IMG/VR virus record: IMGVR_UViG_3300008217_000022
Span: 1-36,315 of that record
Strand: one strand, 5' to 3'
DNA: 36,315 nt
Origin: a virus
The position numbers and the translations under genes were made by a program. Under the pieces are notes generated by a model. The model did no database searches. It worked only from the letters and a program-made list of their open reading frames with translations, and had not been told where the DNA came from. Position 1 is the stretch's first letter. Each line of letters opens with the position of its first letter. Positions 7,370 to 16,500 of the stretch are shown here, in pieces.

Positions 7370-7735
7370 ATGAGTTTTAATAGTCCTATGTGGTGGGTGG
7401 AAGACGAGACATTTCTTTCCTTTAAAGAGTATCAAAGATCAGCCCAAACTACTAAGCTTTATCCAGATACAACAAAGATATGGTATCCAACACTAGGTTT
7501 ATGTGGTGAGGCAGGAGAGGTAGCAGAAAAAGTCAAGAAGTTTTTTAGGGACGGCACCTCAGAAGAAGAATTTAAAGAGGTTGTTAAAAAAGAATTAGGG
7601 GATGTCTTGTGGTATATCCAAGCTCTAGCTACAGACTTAGGCTTCTCACTAGAAGAAGTAGCCAAAACTAATATAGCTAAATTAAAGGACAGACAGAAAC
7701 GAAACAAGGTACATGGGGATGGAGACAATAGATAA
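7370..7735 (+). CDS. mazG: MazG-like nucleotide pyrophosphohydrolase
   Basis: The MazG fold is clear: TLGLCGEAGEVAEKVKKFF carries the E-x-x-E metal-binding motif (GEAGEVAEK), and ELGDVLWYIQALATDLG carries the E-x-x-D motif (ELGDV). The length is 121 residues. MazG-like enzymes hydrolyse (d)NTPs to monophosphates, and in phages they are proposed to recycle host nucleotides or alter (p)ppGpp signalling. I place the start at ATG 7370, where AAAGGAG lies just upstream. A more distal ATG at 7283 lies inside the previous gene and would add an unlikely 29-residue leader. Together with RNR it supports a nucleotide-supply role for this block. Confidence 0.88.
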   Translation: MSFNSPMWWVEDETFLSFKEYQRSAQTTKLYPDTTKIWYPTLGLCGEAGEVAEKVKKFFRDGTSEEEFKEVVKKELGDVLWYIQALATDLGFSLEEVAKTNIAKLKDRQKRNKVHGDGDNR

Positions 7736-8084
7736 TCTCAAAGATAAAGATTTATATCTACATATCTTTGATAGATATGAGGTATGGTGGGAAGACACAA
7801 CCAGCCACAGTGAGTGGCAGCAGATAACAGAAGCAAAAAAAGATAAGCCTGTGATCTGTTTTACTGAAGGATATTTACTTCATAAAAATAGAGATGCTTA
7901 TATTTTCTTTATGTCCATCTGTTCTGCAGAGGAGATAGGGGATCAGATAGTTATCCCTTCAAAGAATATTAAGAAATTAACCAAAACAGGGAGCAGAAAC
8001 TTCCTAGCCAAGGAATTTGAGTACGATACCTACAAAAAAGTACCCAAAGCCCGAAAACAACCTCCTCAGAAGCTCCCTGAGTAG
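7713..8084 (+). CDS. Hypothetical phage protein
   Basis: This 123-residue acidic-to-basic protein has a DRYEVWWEDTTSHSEWQQI segment, an IFFMSIC strand near residue 68, and a very basic, proline-rich tail (KKVPKARKQPPQKLPE). I do not recognise a family. The start is either ATG 7713, preceded by AAGGTAC within the MazG gene, or ATG 7719 two codons later. It overlaps the end of MazG by 23 bases and is the last gene of the + block before the convergent junction. Its last codons lie in a weak hairpin (CCTcCTCAG/CTGAGtAGG, 8061-8085) with a T run at 8096-8100, which could terminate + strand transcription. Confidence 0.6.
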   Translation: MGMETIDNLKDKDLYLHIFDRYEVWWEDTTSHSEWQQITEAKKDKPVICFTEGYLLHKNRDAYIFFMSICSAEEIGDQIVIPSKNIKKLTKTGSRNFLAKEFEYDTYKKVPKARKQPPQKLPE

Positions 8085-8100
8085 GGGTAAAGAAGTTTTT
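8061..8100 (+). terminator. Possible weak terminator for the + strand block
   Basis: CTCAG (8065-8069) pairs with CTGAG (8077-8081), extended past one mismatch by CCT/AGG. A T5 run follows at 8096-8100. The distance from stem to T run is about ten bases, longer than in canonical intrinsic terminators, and part of the stem is coding. Position at the end of the block is the main support. Confidence 0.3.
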
Positions 8101-8114
8101 GGTATCTTATATCC

Positions 8115-8153
8115 AAAAATACTAAGGCTCGTCAGTGAGGCTTACAGAGCCTT
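8115..8153 (-). terminator. Intrinsic terminator ending the minus-strand virion block
   Basis: Read on the minus strand, AAGGCTC (8153-8147) pairs perfectly with GAGCCTT (8130-8124) across a 16-base loop. AGTATTTTT follows, giving a U tract at 8119-8115. It lies 21 bases past the stop of the last minus-strand gene, exactly where the lysis end of the virion operon should terminate. The stem is short and the loop long, so efficiency may be moderate. Confidence 0.5.
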
Positions 8154-8173
8154 ACAGAGGGTAGTGCTAAAAT

Positions 8174-8491
8174 CTACGTCGGAGGGTGCTTTCCATTGTG
8201 CATATCGTATAATTTAGAAATATCTTGGATTAGCATCTCTACTTTAGCTTCTATAGCCCCTCTTCTTGTATGTTCTATAGCTAGATTATCTGGGCTTAGT
8301 ATCCCTGCCAAAGTAAGGATCTGACTTTTCATTACAGCGATACTATTATCGTTCTTATCTAAGTCTCTCCCATGCTCTGTCATTTTTAGCCTCATGGAAT
8401 CCTGATTTTCTTTTAAGGTTTTGACTTGGGATTTAACCAAAGCCCAGGCTCCAGACAGAGAGGCTACTACAGCCCCTATCTGAAAAAGCAT
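8174..8491 (-). CDS. Small membrane-anchored coiled-coil protein, spanin-like
   Basis: From ATG 8491 this is a 105-residue protein with one N-terminal hydrophobic segment (MLFQIGAVVASLSGAWALV). A long charged helical region with coiled-coil character follows (KTLKENQDSMRLKMTEHGRDLDKNDNSIAVMKSQ and onward). One transmembrane segment followed by a coiled coil, directly downstream of the endolysin, is the topology of an inner-membrane spanin (Rz-like), so that is my best guess. No outer-membrane spanin lipobox was found nearby. A GTG at 8551 would add 20 residues and overlap the endolysin by 41 bases; I prefer the ATG, which starts at the membrane segment. It is the last gene of the virion block. 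Confidence 0.55.
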   Translation of the reverse strand: MLFQIGAVVASLSGAWALVKSQVKTLKENQDSMRLKMTEHGRDLDKNDNSIAVMKSQILTLAGILSPDNLAIEHTRRGAIEAKVEMLIQDISKLYDMHNGKHPPT

Positions 8492-8510
8492 TCTTGAATC
8501 TAGTTCCAAT

Positions 8511-8891
8511 TTATGTATAGCTCCAAACCCAAGGTCTTGGATGCGTATCACTATTATCCATATCGTCTAAGTGAATAAACCTTGTGCATCTATTTCCTCT
8601 TTGGGATATTCCTATTCCTGTCATGCCGTGCTTTATACCTAATCTTATTATCTCATATGCTTCTAAACCGAAACATTGAATATCTACTGCTCTACCAAAA
8701 ACATGAGGGGAGTTTATCGCTCCCCCTACTGTAATATTATAGGTAGGATTTCTGAAAGCAGAACTTAAAATAATTGGATTACTAAATTCTTCTCTTAAAG
8801 CTACAAGCTTTTTCATAAAAGAAGAATCCATATTCCATTCACCAGTCCCTTTACATCTTAATTCTTTTTCACTGAAATATTTCCAACTCAT
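8511..8891 (-). CDS. Endolysin, M15-type D-Ala-D-Ala/L-Ala-D-Glu peptidase
   Basis: This 126-residue peptidase has the zinc site of the Peptidase_M15_3 type: H63 and D70 in SPHVFGRAVDI, and H107 in RFIHLDDM. It also has the preceding SSAFRNPTYN loop (43-52). It should cut peptide cross-links in host peptidoglycan at the end of infection. There is no signal peptide, so release would depend on a holin; the candidate holin is on the + strand at 5849. The ATG overlaps the stop of the giant virion protein as ATGA. The length is typical for single-domain phage M15 endolysins. Confidence 0.88.
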   Translation of the reverse strand: MSWKYFSEKELRCKGTGEWNMDSSFMKKLVALREEFSNPIILSSAFRNPTYNITVGGAINSPHVFGRAVDIQCFGLEAYEIIRLGIKHGMTGIGISQRGNRCTRFIHLDDMDNSDTHPRPWVWSYT

Positions 8892-11800
8892 CGAAGCTGA
8901 CTATAAACTACAGGTGGAAACTTTTGTTCTTCTCCTCGCTCTCCTAAAGAAGCACCAGCAAATGACGAATAAATATTAAATAAGTCTTCTTGAGATTCTT
9001 CTATAGGAGGAGGACTACCACCCATATTTTTAATAACTTGATTCCATTTTAATACATCTTTTTTTAGTGGTTTAGGCGGAATAAATATACCATCTTTAAC
9101 TATGCTTTGTATCACTCTCTTATCTAAATATTTAGAAAACATTCCGCCATATGTAATAGTCTGGAAGATATCTTCCTCTGACATTCCAGCACTTTTTGCG
9201 TGACTAATTATATCATATAATTCTTTAGCATAAGCGTATTGGTTTGATAAAGAGTTATCATATGCTCTGATAAGCTCTGTTTTTGTTGTAGGAGATTGTT
9301 CTCTTATTATATCTGTCCAGATTTTTCCTGCCTCTCCCATTTTATCTTTTACTTCCCATATTTTATTTCGTAAGTCTATTTTTAAATCATATCTTTGGGG
9401 TTTAACACCAGATAAACCCATAACTTGATGCCAAGTTTTTGTTAATTTTCTTCCAGATTTTCCTTTCATTATTGCATCAGCTTTTCCTACAGGTTTTTGA
9501 TCTATAGATTCATAAATCTTCTTTGCTGATGTAACAAATCCAGGTTCAAAAGATTCTAAAAATGTTAAAACTCCTGTAGTCATCTGCTTTCCTAAAGATT
9601 CTGATCCTTTATATAGAGGACTGCCATATTTATCACGATTATACAAAATATTTACTAGGCCATCAGTCAACATAGATGGTCCAAGAGTTTCCTTTAGAGG
9701 CTCCCAAAATGTTTCTTTCATAGCCTCCATTACTCTATCTTCTACATTTTCATTTCTAGTATAAGCCTCCCATCCTGCCCTTAGTGGATCTTCAAATTTT
9801 GCATAAGGATTTATATAACTCAAATTTAATCTTGTACCTTCTCCATCTTTAGGACTCCCAAAATACATGAAGGAAGAACCTTTATCCCAAGGTGTATTAA
9901 AAAATTCTATTCCCTCTTTTCTTGTGTAGTTCTGTCCAGGGAGTGTCTCAGATAAATCTTCTTGTCCAAAAAATTTGTATCCAACTATACCTGCAGTAGT
10001 AGATAAAGCAGGAGCAGCCCCATGAGAAGCTATCATCGTTCCTAATCTTTTGTAGCCTTGATTTCTTAATGCCTTTCCTCTATCACTATTAGTTCCCTTC
10101 ATTAATCTGCTGCCTACATCTATAGCTTTTAAAGATCCTATAAGAAGATTAGCTTGAATCCTTGCTTGTTCTGTAGTAAAGGCAAGGAAATCTGCCATTG
10201 GTGCAAGTCTAGCATAACGTACAAACTGAGGAACTCCTGCATAATTCTGCATATAATCTGCTACATTCTGGGCTGCATATTTATCTAGTCGTGTTATCTT
10301 AATTGGAATACCTTTAGGCGATACAAATTCCTCAAGAACTTCATCTGGATTAACACCAAAATCCTCTAAGATTCTTCTACCTGTTCTTCTTTCATGTTCC
10401 ATAGCATTGCGTTTCCACATATCATCCATTGCTTGATAGAATTTAAGAACAGGAGTATTAATTTTATCAGCCTTATCAACTAATTTTTCTTTATGTGTAT
10501 AGAAGGGCATTCTTAAATCATAAAATTCTTTTCGAGATCCTAATCTTAAAGCCTCTCTATAAGCTCCCGTTTCTATACCACTTTGAGCAATTCCTAAATG
10601 TTGCTCTTTTATCATTGCTGCTTCTAAAACAGCATCGTTTTCTCTAATCATTCCTTTCCAAACTTCACGAATAGATTTTAATTCTCTGGGATCTAAATAT
10701 CCTGCAGAAAACGAGTTCCAAGCAGCACCAAGAAAGTTTCTACCTGCAGCAGTAGGACTCCATACAGTTACAGCAGATCTTGTAAGTCCTTGTAATATTA
10801 AAAATTGTTGGAGAGGCTTAAAGTTTACTACTGCTATTTCATTTCCTTTTAAAATTGCATCTGCTATTTCTGGAGTAGCAAACATTCCTTCTAAAGGACT
10901 TTTGTAATATCCTGCAGTACCTTTAAATTCTTCTTTAAATCGAAAAGGCTGATCTACTTTTTCTGAACTAAGGATAGAAGGGATTCTTTGAACTATACCC
11001 TTTTCTGCATCAGGTCTTGTAGCAGTACCTGGAATAAGACTTTCAGGACGATCTTCCATAGGTAACAATTTTCTGGATATAGGTACTTCATCTAGTAAAT
11101 TTTGCGTCATTTTCCCAGGCTCTACACCTAATACTGAAGCAGGGACAGCACCAGGAAGTTTATCTAAGAATTGGCTCCACTTAGTAGGCGCTGCTAAAGT
11201 ACTCCCAATAGATCCTAAAGGAGCAATTCCTTTAATTACATCTGCTATACTTTTTTCATACTTATATAATTCAGTAGTTGTAAGAATTTTTATCAGTGAA
11301 TTTGCATAATTAGTAATGGGATCGTCATACTCTCCTAATAAGGCTTTTATTTGGTTAGGAATCACTTTTCTTGGAGCAAGAATTTTAAAAGATTTTCCTC
11401 TACTAACATTTATAGGAGTCTCAAATACTCTAAATAAATCTTCTGGATTATTAACACTAAGAATATCTCTAATAGTCTGATTAATTGATCCTTCTTCTCC
11501 TGCTACAGCATGCCAATAATCTATCTGATCTGGATCTAAATCTTCCAACCCAGTCAAACCTTTCATATCCTCTCCTGCTTGCCGCTTCTGGTGCAGAGCA
11601 AGTACTTTTTTATTATCTATCTCTTTAAAGGTTTTATCTGTATTTCTAGCTTGTCCTTTTAAATACTGTCTTACATTCCTCATAACGGTCTTATCATTAG
11701 TAACTATATTAGACCATTCTGGATCATTATAAGCTCTATACTGTTTATTAAGCCATAGTTCTACGTCCTTTCCATCCATAGAAGCTTCAATTTTTCCATA

Positions 11801-13567
11801 TAGATTCTCTCCTGGTTCTAACATACCACTATTTAACATATTCTTTTGTCCCGCCTCAATATCTTGTCTCATTAAACCTAACTGTTTTATAGTTTCTGGT
11901 GCTCCTCCTTTTGGTAATAATGCTTCTTCTACTGGCTCAAGTTTTTGTCCTTCTAATATCTTATTTAATACCTTTCCAGTTTCTTTTGGTAGATCTGCAA
12001 AATATTTACCACCAAAATCTTTTGCTACTGCCCTATTAAAAAGATCTATTCTACCTTTAGCTCGTTTTGTTATTGTACCCAAACCACCAGTAAGAAGTCT
12101 TTGAGCATCAGTAAGATAAGGAGATCTTGTAAGTCCTACTTTTCTATCTATTTTAGCTAAAAATTGTGTAATCCAACTTCTTCCATCTGCTATAGTAGAA
12201 ACTTCCTCTTCTATCTCATCTATTGGAGATATTCTTTTTCCTTTAAATCTATGACTAGGCTTTACTATTACCTCTCCAGTTTTAGTAAAACCTGGAGCAG
12301 GTACTGTTCTAGTTATTGGTGCAAGATCAATACCTATATTAGCTGCCTCTTCAACAACAGCCTCTTCTGCTTCTTTATAGATTTTTTGTGATTGTTCTGT
12401 AGCATCTTTCTGTATTTGTGCTAATGTCTCTTTATCAAGATTTTTTACTGTTGCATGAGGAGGAAGTGAACCTTCTGTTTGAGCTTTCTTTAAAGCCTCT
12501 TCTTTCATATCTCTAACTATTTGATTTTTTACTTGTTGTACTCCCCCTATTAATTTAACATGAAGAGTTCCCCCTAAATTTAATTGATTTCCTGCATCGT
12601 TTAAGATATTTCCTATTTCATCACGAGTCAATGTTGGAGAAAAAGGTTTTACAACAAGATTATCTTTTCTTTGTGCGCGTCCTTCTGCTTGTTTTTGGAG
12701 TGCATCTAATTTTCCTTGATATTTTCCTAATACACTCTTTGCTCCAAATTCTCTAGCTTTATTAAATACTACACCAGGACCAGCAAATAGAGCGCCCAAA
12801 CCAAAACCTAAAGCAGCATTCTTAGCAACTTCTCCAACATCTATGTGTTCACTTGGAGTTTCATATACATCTTCAAATTGTTGTTTTTCAATACTTTCAA
12901 GACCACCATGAGCTGCACCCCACCCACCAAATGAAGCTGCTTGTCCAGCACCCCACTTTCGTCTTGCCTTTTGTCTTGCTCGTTTTAAAAGAGGAACATC
13001 AATTTCTTTAGACACACCTTTTTCAACAAATTCTTTTAGACCCTTCTTTGATACGCCTTCTTTAGCTAAAGCTCTTTTCAATTGTTCTTTAAATGCAAGC
13101 CTTCCAACAAATTGTGCTCCTTTTCCACCAACAAGTCTGGCAACACCAGCAAAACCTGCTGTAGCTAATGTTGGTATCAAAAAGGAAGGATCTTGTATTG
13201 TATTTTTAATTGCTCTTCTTACTGTTTGTAGATCTACATCAAGATTTTCATACATATCCATAGACTCTACCCAAGCTTTTTTAGTAGCATAATCAAAATC
13301 ATCTGCTTTATAAGCTAACCAACCCATACTTGTTAAGTCATTTCCTATTTCGGAATGTCTATTTTTAAACCACTCACCTAATTTCTTATTTGATTTTTTC
13401 CAGTCTTCTCCATCATGTTCTGATTTATATACAGTACGAGCATGGTTTAACCACTTAGGATTATGAGTCAGCCCTTCTTCTGTAAACTCTTCTTCACTAG
13501 GAGAATAGTCTTCTCTTGTTGGTCCTAACTTACTATAAACTACAGGTGGAAATAAAGAAGGAGGCAT
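8888..13567 (-). CDS. Giant internal virion / DNA-ejection-type protein (1559 aa)
   Basis: At 1559 residues this is the largest protein here and closes the virion block before lysis, the position of T7 gp16-like ejection proteins. The N-terminal part (30-125) is helical and Trp-rich. Alanine/glycine-rich hydrophobic segments lie at about 129-148 (FLIPTLATAGFAGVARLVGG) and 248-267, with another late (ALSTTAGIVGYKFFG), fitting a protein that must cross or associate with membranes. The middle is long and helical with basic stretches. I see no lysozyme or peptidase motif. The termini share FPPVVYS (residues 6-12, and just before the C-terminal QLR), encoded by an identical 21-bp repeat. The ribosome-binding site is weak. 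Function is inferred from size, location and composition. Confidence 0.65.
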   Translation of the reverse strand: MPPSLFPPVVYSKLGPTREDYSPSEEEFTEEGLTHNPKWLNHARTVYKSEHDGEDWKKSNKKLGEWFKNRHSEIGNDLTSMGWLAYKADDFDYATKKAWVESMDMYENLDVDLQTVRRAIKNTIQDPSFLIPTLATAGFAGVARLVGGKGAQFVGRLAFKEQLKRALAKEGVSKKGLKEFVEKGVSKEIDVPLLKRARQKARRKWGAGQAASFGGWGAAHGGLESIEKQQFEDVYETPSEHIDVGEVAKNAALGFGLGALFAGPGVVFNKAREFGAKSVLGKYQGKLDALQKQAEGRAQRKDNLVVKPFSPTLTRDEIGNILNDAGNQLNLGGTLHVKLIGGVQQVKNQIVRDMKEEALKKAQTEGSLPPHATVKNLDKETLAQIQKDATEQSQKIYKEAEEAVVEEAANIGIDLAPITRTVPAPGFTKTGEVIVKPSHRFKGKRISPIDEIEEEVSTIADGRSWITQFLAKIDRKVGLTRSPYLTDAQRLLTGGLGTITKRAKGRIDLFNRAVAKDFGGKYFADLPKETGKVLNKILEGQKLEPVEEALLPKGGAPETIKQLGLMRQDIEAGQKNMLNSGMLEPGENLYGKIEASMDGKDVELWLNKQYRAYNDPEWSNIVTNDKTVMRNVRQYLKGQARNTDKTFKEIDNKKVLALHQKRQAGEDMKGLTGLEDLDPDQIDYWHAVAGEEGSINQTIRDILSVNNPEDLFRVFETPINVSRGKSFKILAPRKVIPNQIKALLGEYDDPITNYANSLIKILTTTELYKYEKSIADVIKGIAPLGSIGSTLAAPTKWSQFLDKLPGAVPASVLGVEPGKMTQNLLDEVPISRKLLPMEDRPESLIPGTATRPDAEKGIVQRIPSILSSEKVDQPFRFKEEFKGTAGYYKSPLEGMFATPEIADAILKGNEIAVVNFKPLQQFLILQGLTRSAVTVWSPTAAGRNFLGAAWNSFSAGYLDPRELKSIREVWKGMIRENDAVLEAAMIKEQHLGIAQSGIETGAYREALRLGSRKEFYDLRMPFYTHKEKLVDKADKINTPVLKFYQAMDDMWKRNAMEHERRTGRRILEDFGVNPDEVLEEFVSPKGIPIKITRLDKYAAQNVADYMQNYAGVPQFVRYARLAPMADFLAFTTEQARIQANLLIGSLKAIDVGSRLMKGTNSDRGKALRNQGYKRLGTMIASHGAAPALSTTAGIVGYKFFGQEDLSETLPGQNYTRKEGIEFFNTPWDKGSSFMYFGSPKDGEGTRLNLSYINPYAKFEDPLRAGWEAYTRNENVEDRVMEAMKETFWEPLKETLGPSMLTDGLVNILYNRDKYGSPLYKGSESLGKQMTTGVLTFLESFEPGFVTSAKKIYESIDQKPVGKADAIMKGKSGRKLTKTWHQVMGLSGVKPQRYDLKIDLRNKIWEVKDKMGEAGKIWTDIIREQSPTTKTELIRAYDNSLSNQYAYAKELYDIISHAKSAGMSEEDIFQTITYGGMFSKYLDKRVIQSIVKDGIFIPPKPLKKDVLKWNQVIKNMGGSPPPIEESQEDLFNIYSSFAGASLGERGEEQKFPPVVYSQLR
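8900..8920. repeat. 21-bp direct repeat, copy A (C-terminal codons of the giant protein)
   Basis: The same 21 bases occur at 8900-8920 and 13532-13552, the two ends of the 1559-codon gene. On the coding strand they begin TTTCCACCTGTAGTTTATAG and encode FPPVVYS in the same frame. Codon-level identity across seven residues at both termini is unlikely by chance. Confidence 0.95.
13532..13552. repeat. 21-bp direct repeat, copy B (N-terminal codons of the giant protein)
   Basis: This is the second copy of the repeat at 8900-8920. It encodes residues 6-12 (FPPVVYS) of the 1559-residue protein and is followed by K-L, against Q-L in the C-terminal copy, so the protein similarity extends slightly beyond the DNA identity. 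Confidence 0.95.
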
Positions 13568-13576
13568 TTTAATTTT

Positions 13577-16500
13577 CTAGCTCCAACCAAGTATTCTTCT
13601 AGCCTGTTGTTCATTTCCACCAAACTGTTGTATAAATTCTCTTATATAATGCTTCTCAACGACATCCTTTTTGCCCCCCTCGTTTATAGCATTATCTCTC
13701 GCTCTTGCAAAATCACCTATATATTCTATTGGAATATTCTCTCTTAGTACAGAAAAGGTACTATGCTCTCCTTCTAATACTGCGTCAGGCAGCACCCTCT
13801 GATTAAGTAGTTCTATAGCATCACCCATTGCCACCGTTGGATTTGGCTCTGTCGAATTACTTAAAAATGTTATCATTTCGACCCTACCTTTTCTTAATGT
13901 CTCCTGAAACTCTCTAGTATGGTAAAGTGGATGCTCTTTAAAAAGATCGGTAATTATAGTATTTACTTTCGAAAGATCACCTGTTGTAATTCTAGGAAGT
14001 CGGGTCGAATTTGCTCTTGCTAGATCAACTATTAGCTGTGCTACCTTCGCTTCATTTTCTGTTTTAGCTTGTGCAGCAGCAATAGTAGCAGTATCAACGG
14101 TAAGCTGAATCTCTAGTAGCTGTTTTGTTACATCAAGTTCTGTAAGCCTTATATTAGATAAAGCTTCCGCTTTCTCTACAGGTGTCATAACCTCAGTTAC
14201 CTTTAAGTTGAACATCTGGTCCTGTAGACGATCTAGGGTCTGGTTATAATTATTATTTAATTCCCTTAGTTCAGTAAGAACATTTTTATCATAATTAAGA
14301 ATACCCAAATTTATTTCATTGATCTTACTGGTATCTAAAATATCTCTTTCAACTTGTTTTATTTTTGATTTTCTTTCCTTCTCAGTTAGTCCTCTTAATT
14401 GTGGAGCCATCGCTTCAGTAGCTTCTGAAGCAATTCTGCCTAAAGTAGTTACAAATCCTTGAAAGCCAGAGAGTCCAGCTTCTTCTTTAGGTATTTTACC
14501 AACTTGCCCAAATGCTGCAGCAACTTCAAAACTTCTTTGATTCCTTAAAGATTCTTGTTCCTGTCTATACATCTCTGCAGCTTTCTCTTTTGCTTCTTCT
14601 GCATCAGCTAAAGATTTAGTATGCGCTTCCCCTATCTTACCCTGTACCTCTGCAAGATCTTCTCTATGTTGCTCATAATCAGTTGTAGTACCCGTTATTC
14701 TAGCTTCTACATCACCAGCCCGTTCCCTTCTAAGCCTTTCCTTGTGTCCATAAGCTAGTCTTGCTGCCTCACCTTGATCAACTAGTGAACCTCTATATTG
14801 ATTAAAAGTCTTAACTATCTCACTATCTGGGCCATATATACTTTTTAAAGTAGCAAGACGCTCTTCGTGAGCAGTGGCTTCCTCGTCTTGAGCAGTCATC
14901 AATCTTCTTATAGATGCATCAAAAGAAATATCAGTAGGATCTATTCTATCTGGACTTGGTATTTCTGTCTCATCTAAAATAACAGGAGACAGAGATATAG
15001 CTAGAGGTTCATATTCTCCAGATTCATATATAGCCCCTTCTGCAAGACGTTGTGCCTCCAATACTTCTTTAGCAAGGTTTCTGCGCCTAAGAACAGGATC
15101 TGCTGCATTTCTTATTTGGTCTATCAGTTCATCTCTTTGTTTTTCTAGTATGCTTGCAGCATCCAAAACGCCTTGTTGTTCTAAAGATTTAATCCTTTGA
15201 TTCAACTGGTCTATTTGAGGAGAAGTAATACTAGGTATAGATGGTGGTGGCCTTAGTCGGGGCGTTGGAGAAACTGCTGGCATCGTAACCATTTCTATAT
15301 TAGGATTAGCTGCTATTGTAGCGCCAGGAACCAAAGGGAACTGTACCATCTCTTCGTCCTTGCCCCACAGATCTTCAGTAGAGCGTATACCCATATCCTT
15401 TAACTTTTCTTGTATTAGTTGTTGCTCATCTTCAGTTAATTCTGGATCATACAGCATATTAATAAGACTACGAGGATCTATTTCTTGCTCTCCAAATCTG
15501 TGACCTCCAAAGCTTCTACCTCCAAAGCTTCTACCTCCAAAGCTTCTACCTCCAAAGCTTCTACCTCCAAAGCTTCTACCTCCATGTCTTTCCCCTCCAA
15601 ACTTCTGACCAGGCCCAAGACCCATACCTGCTCTATACCTATCTCCAAATGTATTATTCTGATGAGATTCAACTAGTCCAGATAGTCCTCCTCTGATCTG
15701 TCCACCAGAAGCAGCCTTCTGTGGGGGAGCACCAAAACCAAACCCACCTAATGTACCATACATTCCTAGACCTTGAGCACCAGCAGTAAGTAAGGTTTGT
15801 CCAAGAGAAGGTGTAGGAGCAGTCTGTTGGGTATACTGATAAGCTGCTGGTGTATAAGGAAAGCCTCTTATAGAAGCTTGATATTCTTGTAAGGATCTTG
15901 TTGGAAATTCTCTTTCCTCAAGAAAATCTTCATAACCTAAATTTAATGCTTTCTGATCAAGTAATTGTTGCGCTTCACCAACAGACTGCAGAACTCCTAA
16001 TTCTTTTACAGCTTGAGAAGGAACCTGCCCAAATTGCTGTTGCATAAATCCTTGTAATCCTCTTGCTCTAGTTGCTTCCTGTTCATAAGCTTTTTGAGCT
16101 TGTTGATAGGCTTGAGCACTTCCTTTCATTTGAATATCTGATAGCTGCTGTTGTAGATTTTTTAATCCTTCAGATTCAAGAATAGCTCCTCTTGATCCAC
16201 CATAAGAACCTGCAGCTACTGCCTGTTGTTCAATCTGTGGAGCAACAGTTGTTTCATAAGATCTTTCAGCTTCTCTTTTTGCAATATCAATAACTTGTTG
16301 TTGATAAGGATTAGTTAATCTTTCTATATCTGCAGCCTCTATAGGTCTTCCAGCCCTTCTAGCAGCCTCTAAAGCTTCTTGAGCATAGAAAGCACTAGAA
16401 GTATCAGGAGCACCTACTACACCTTGCCTTACCAGATCAGTTAAACCTGTAAAAGCTTCTTGCTGTAAGGGACCAAAGGGTGCAAGTCTTGCCCCTGGAT

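Noticed and set aside
8900-13552. The 21-bp direct repeats as target-site or att duplications around a mobile element.
   Set aside because: The sequence between them is a single continuous gene with both repeats inside its coding frame, and no transposase or recombinase is present.
15511-15585. Regular tandem repeats as a possible CRISPR array.
   Set aside because: The 15-bp units are contiguous without spacers, are in-frame multiples of three and lie inside a coding region.
15485-15676. Opposite-strand frame with repeated SKAST units across the 15-bp repeats.
   Set aside because: It is the antisense reading of the GGRSF repeats inside a long, well-supported minus-strand gene. It has no ribosome-binding site and no independent context.
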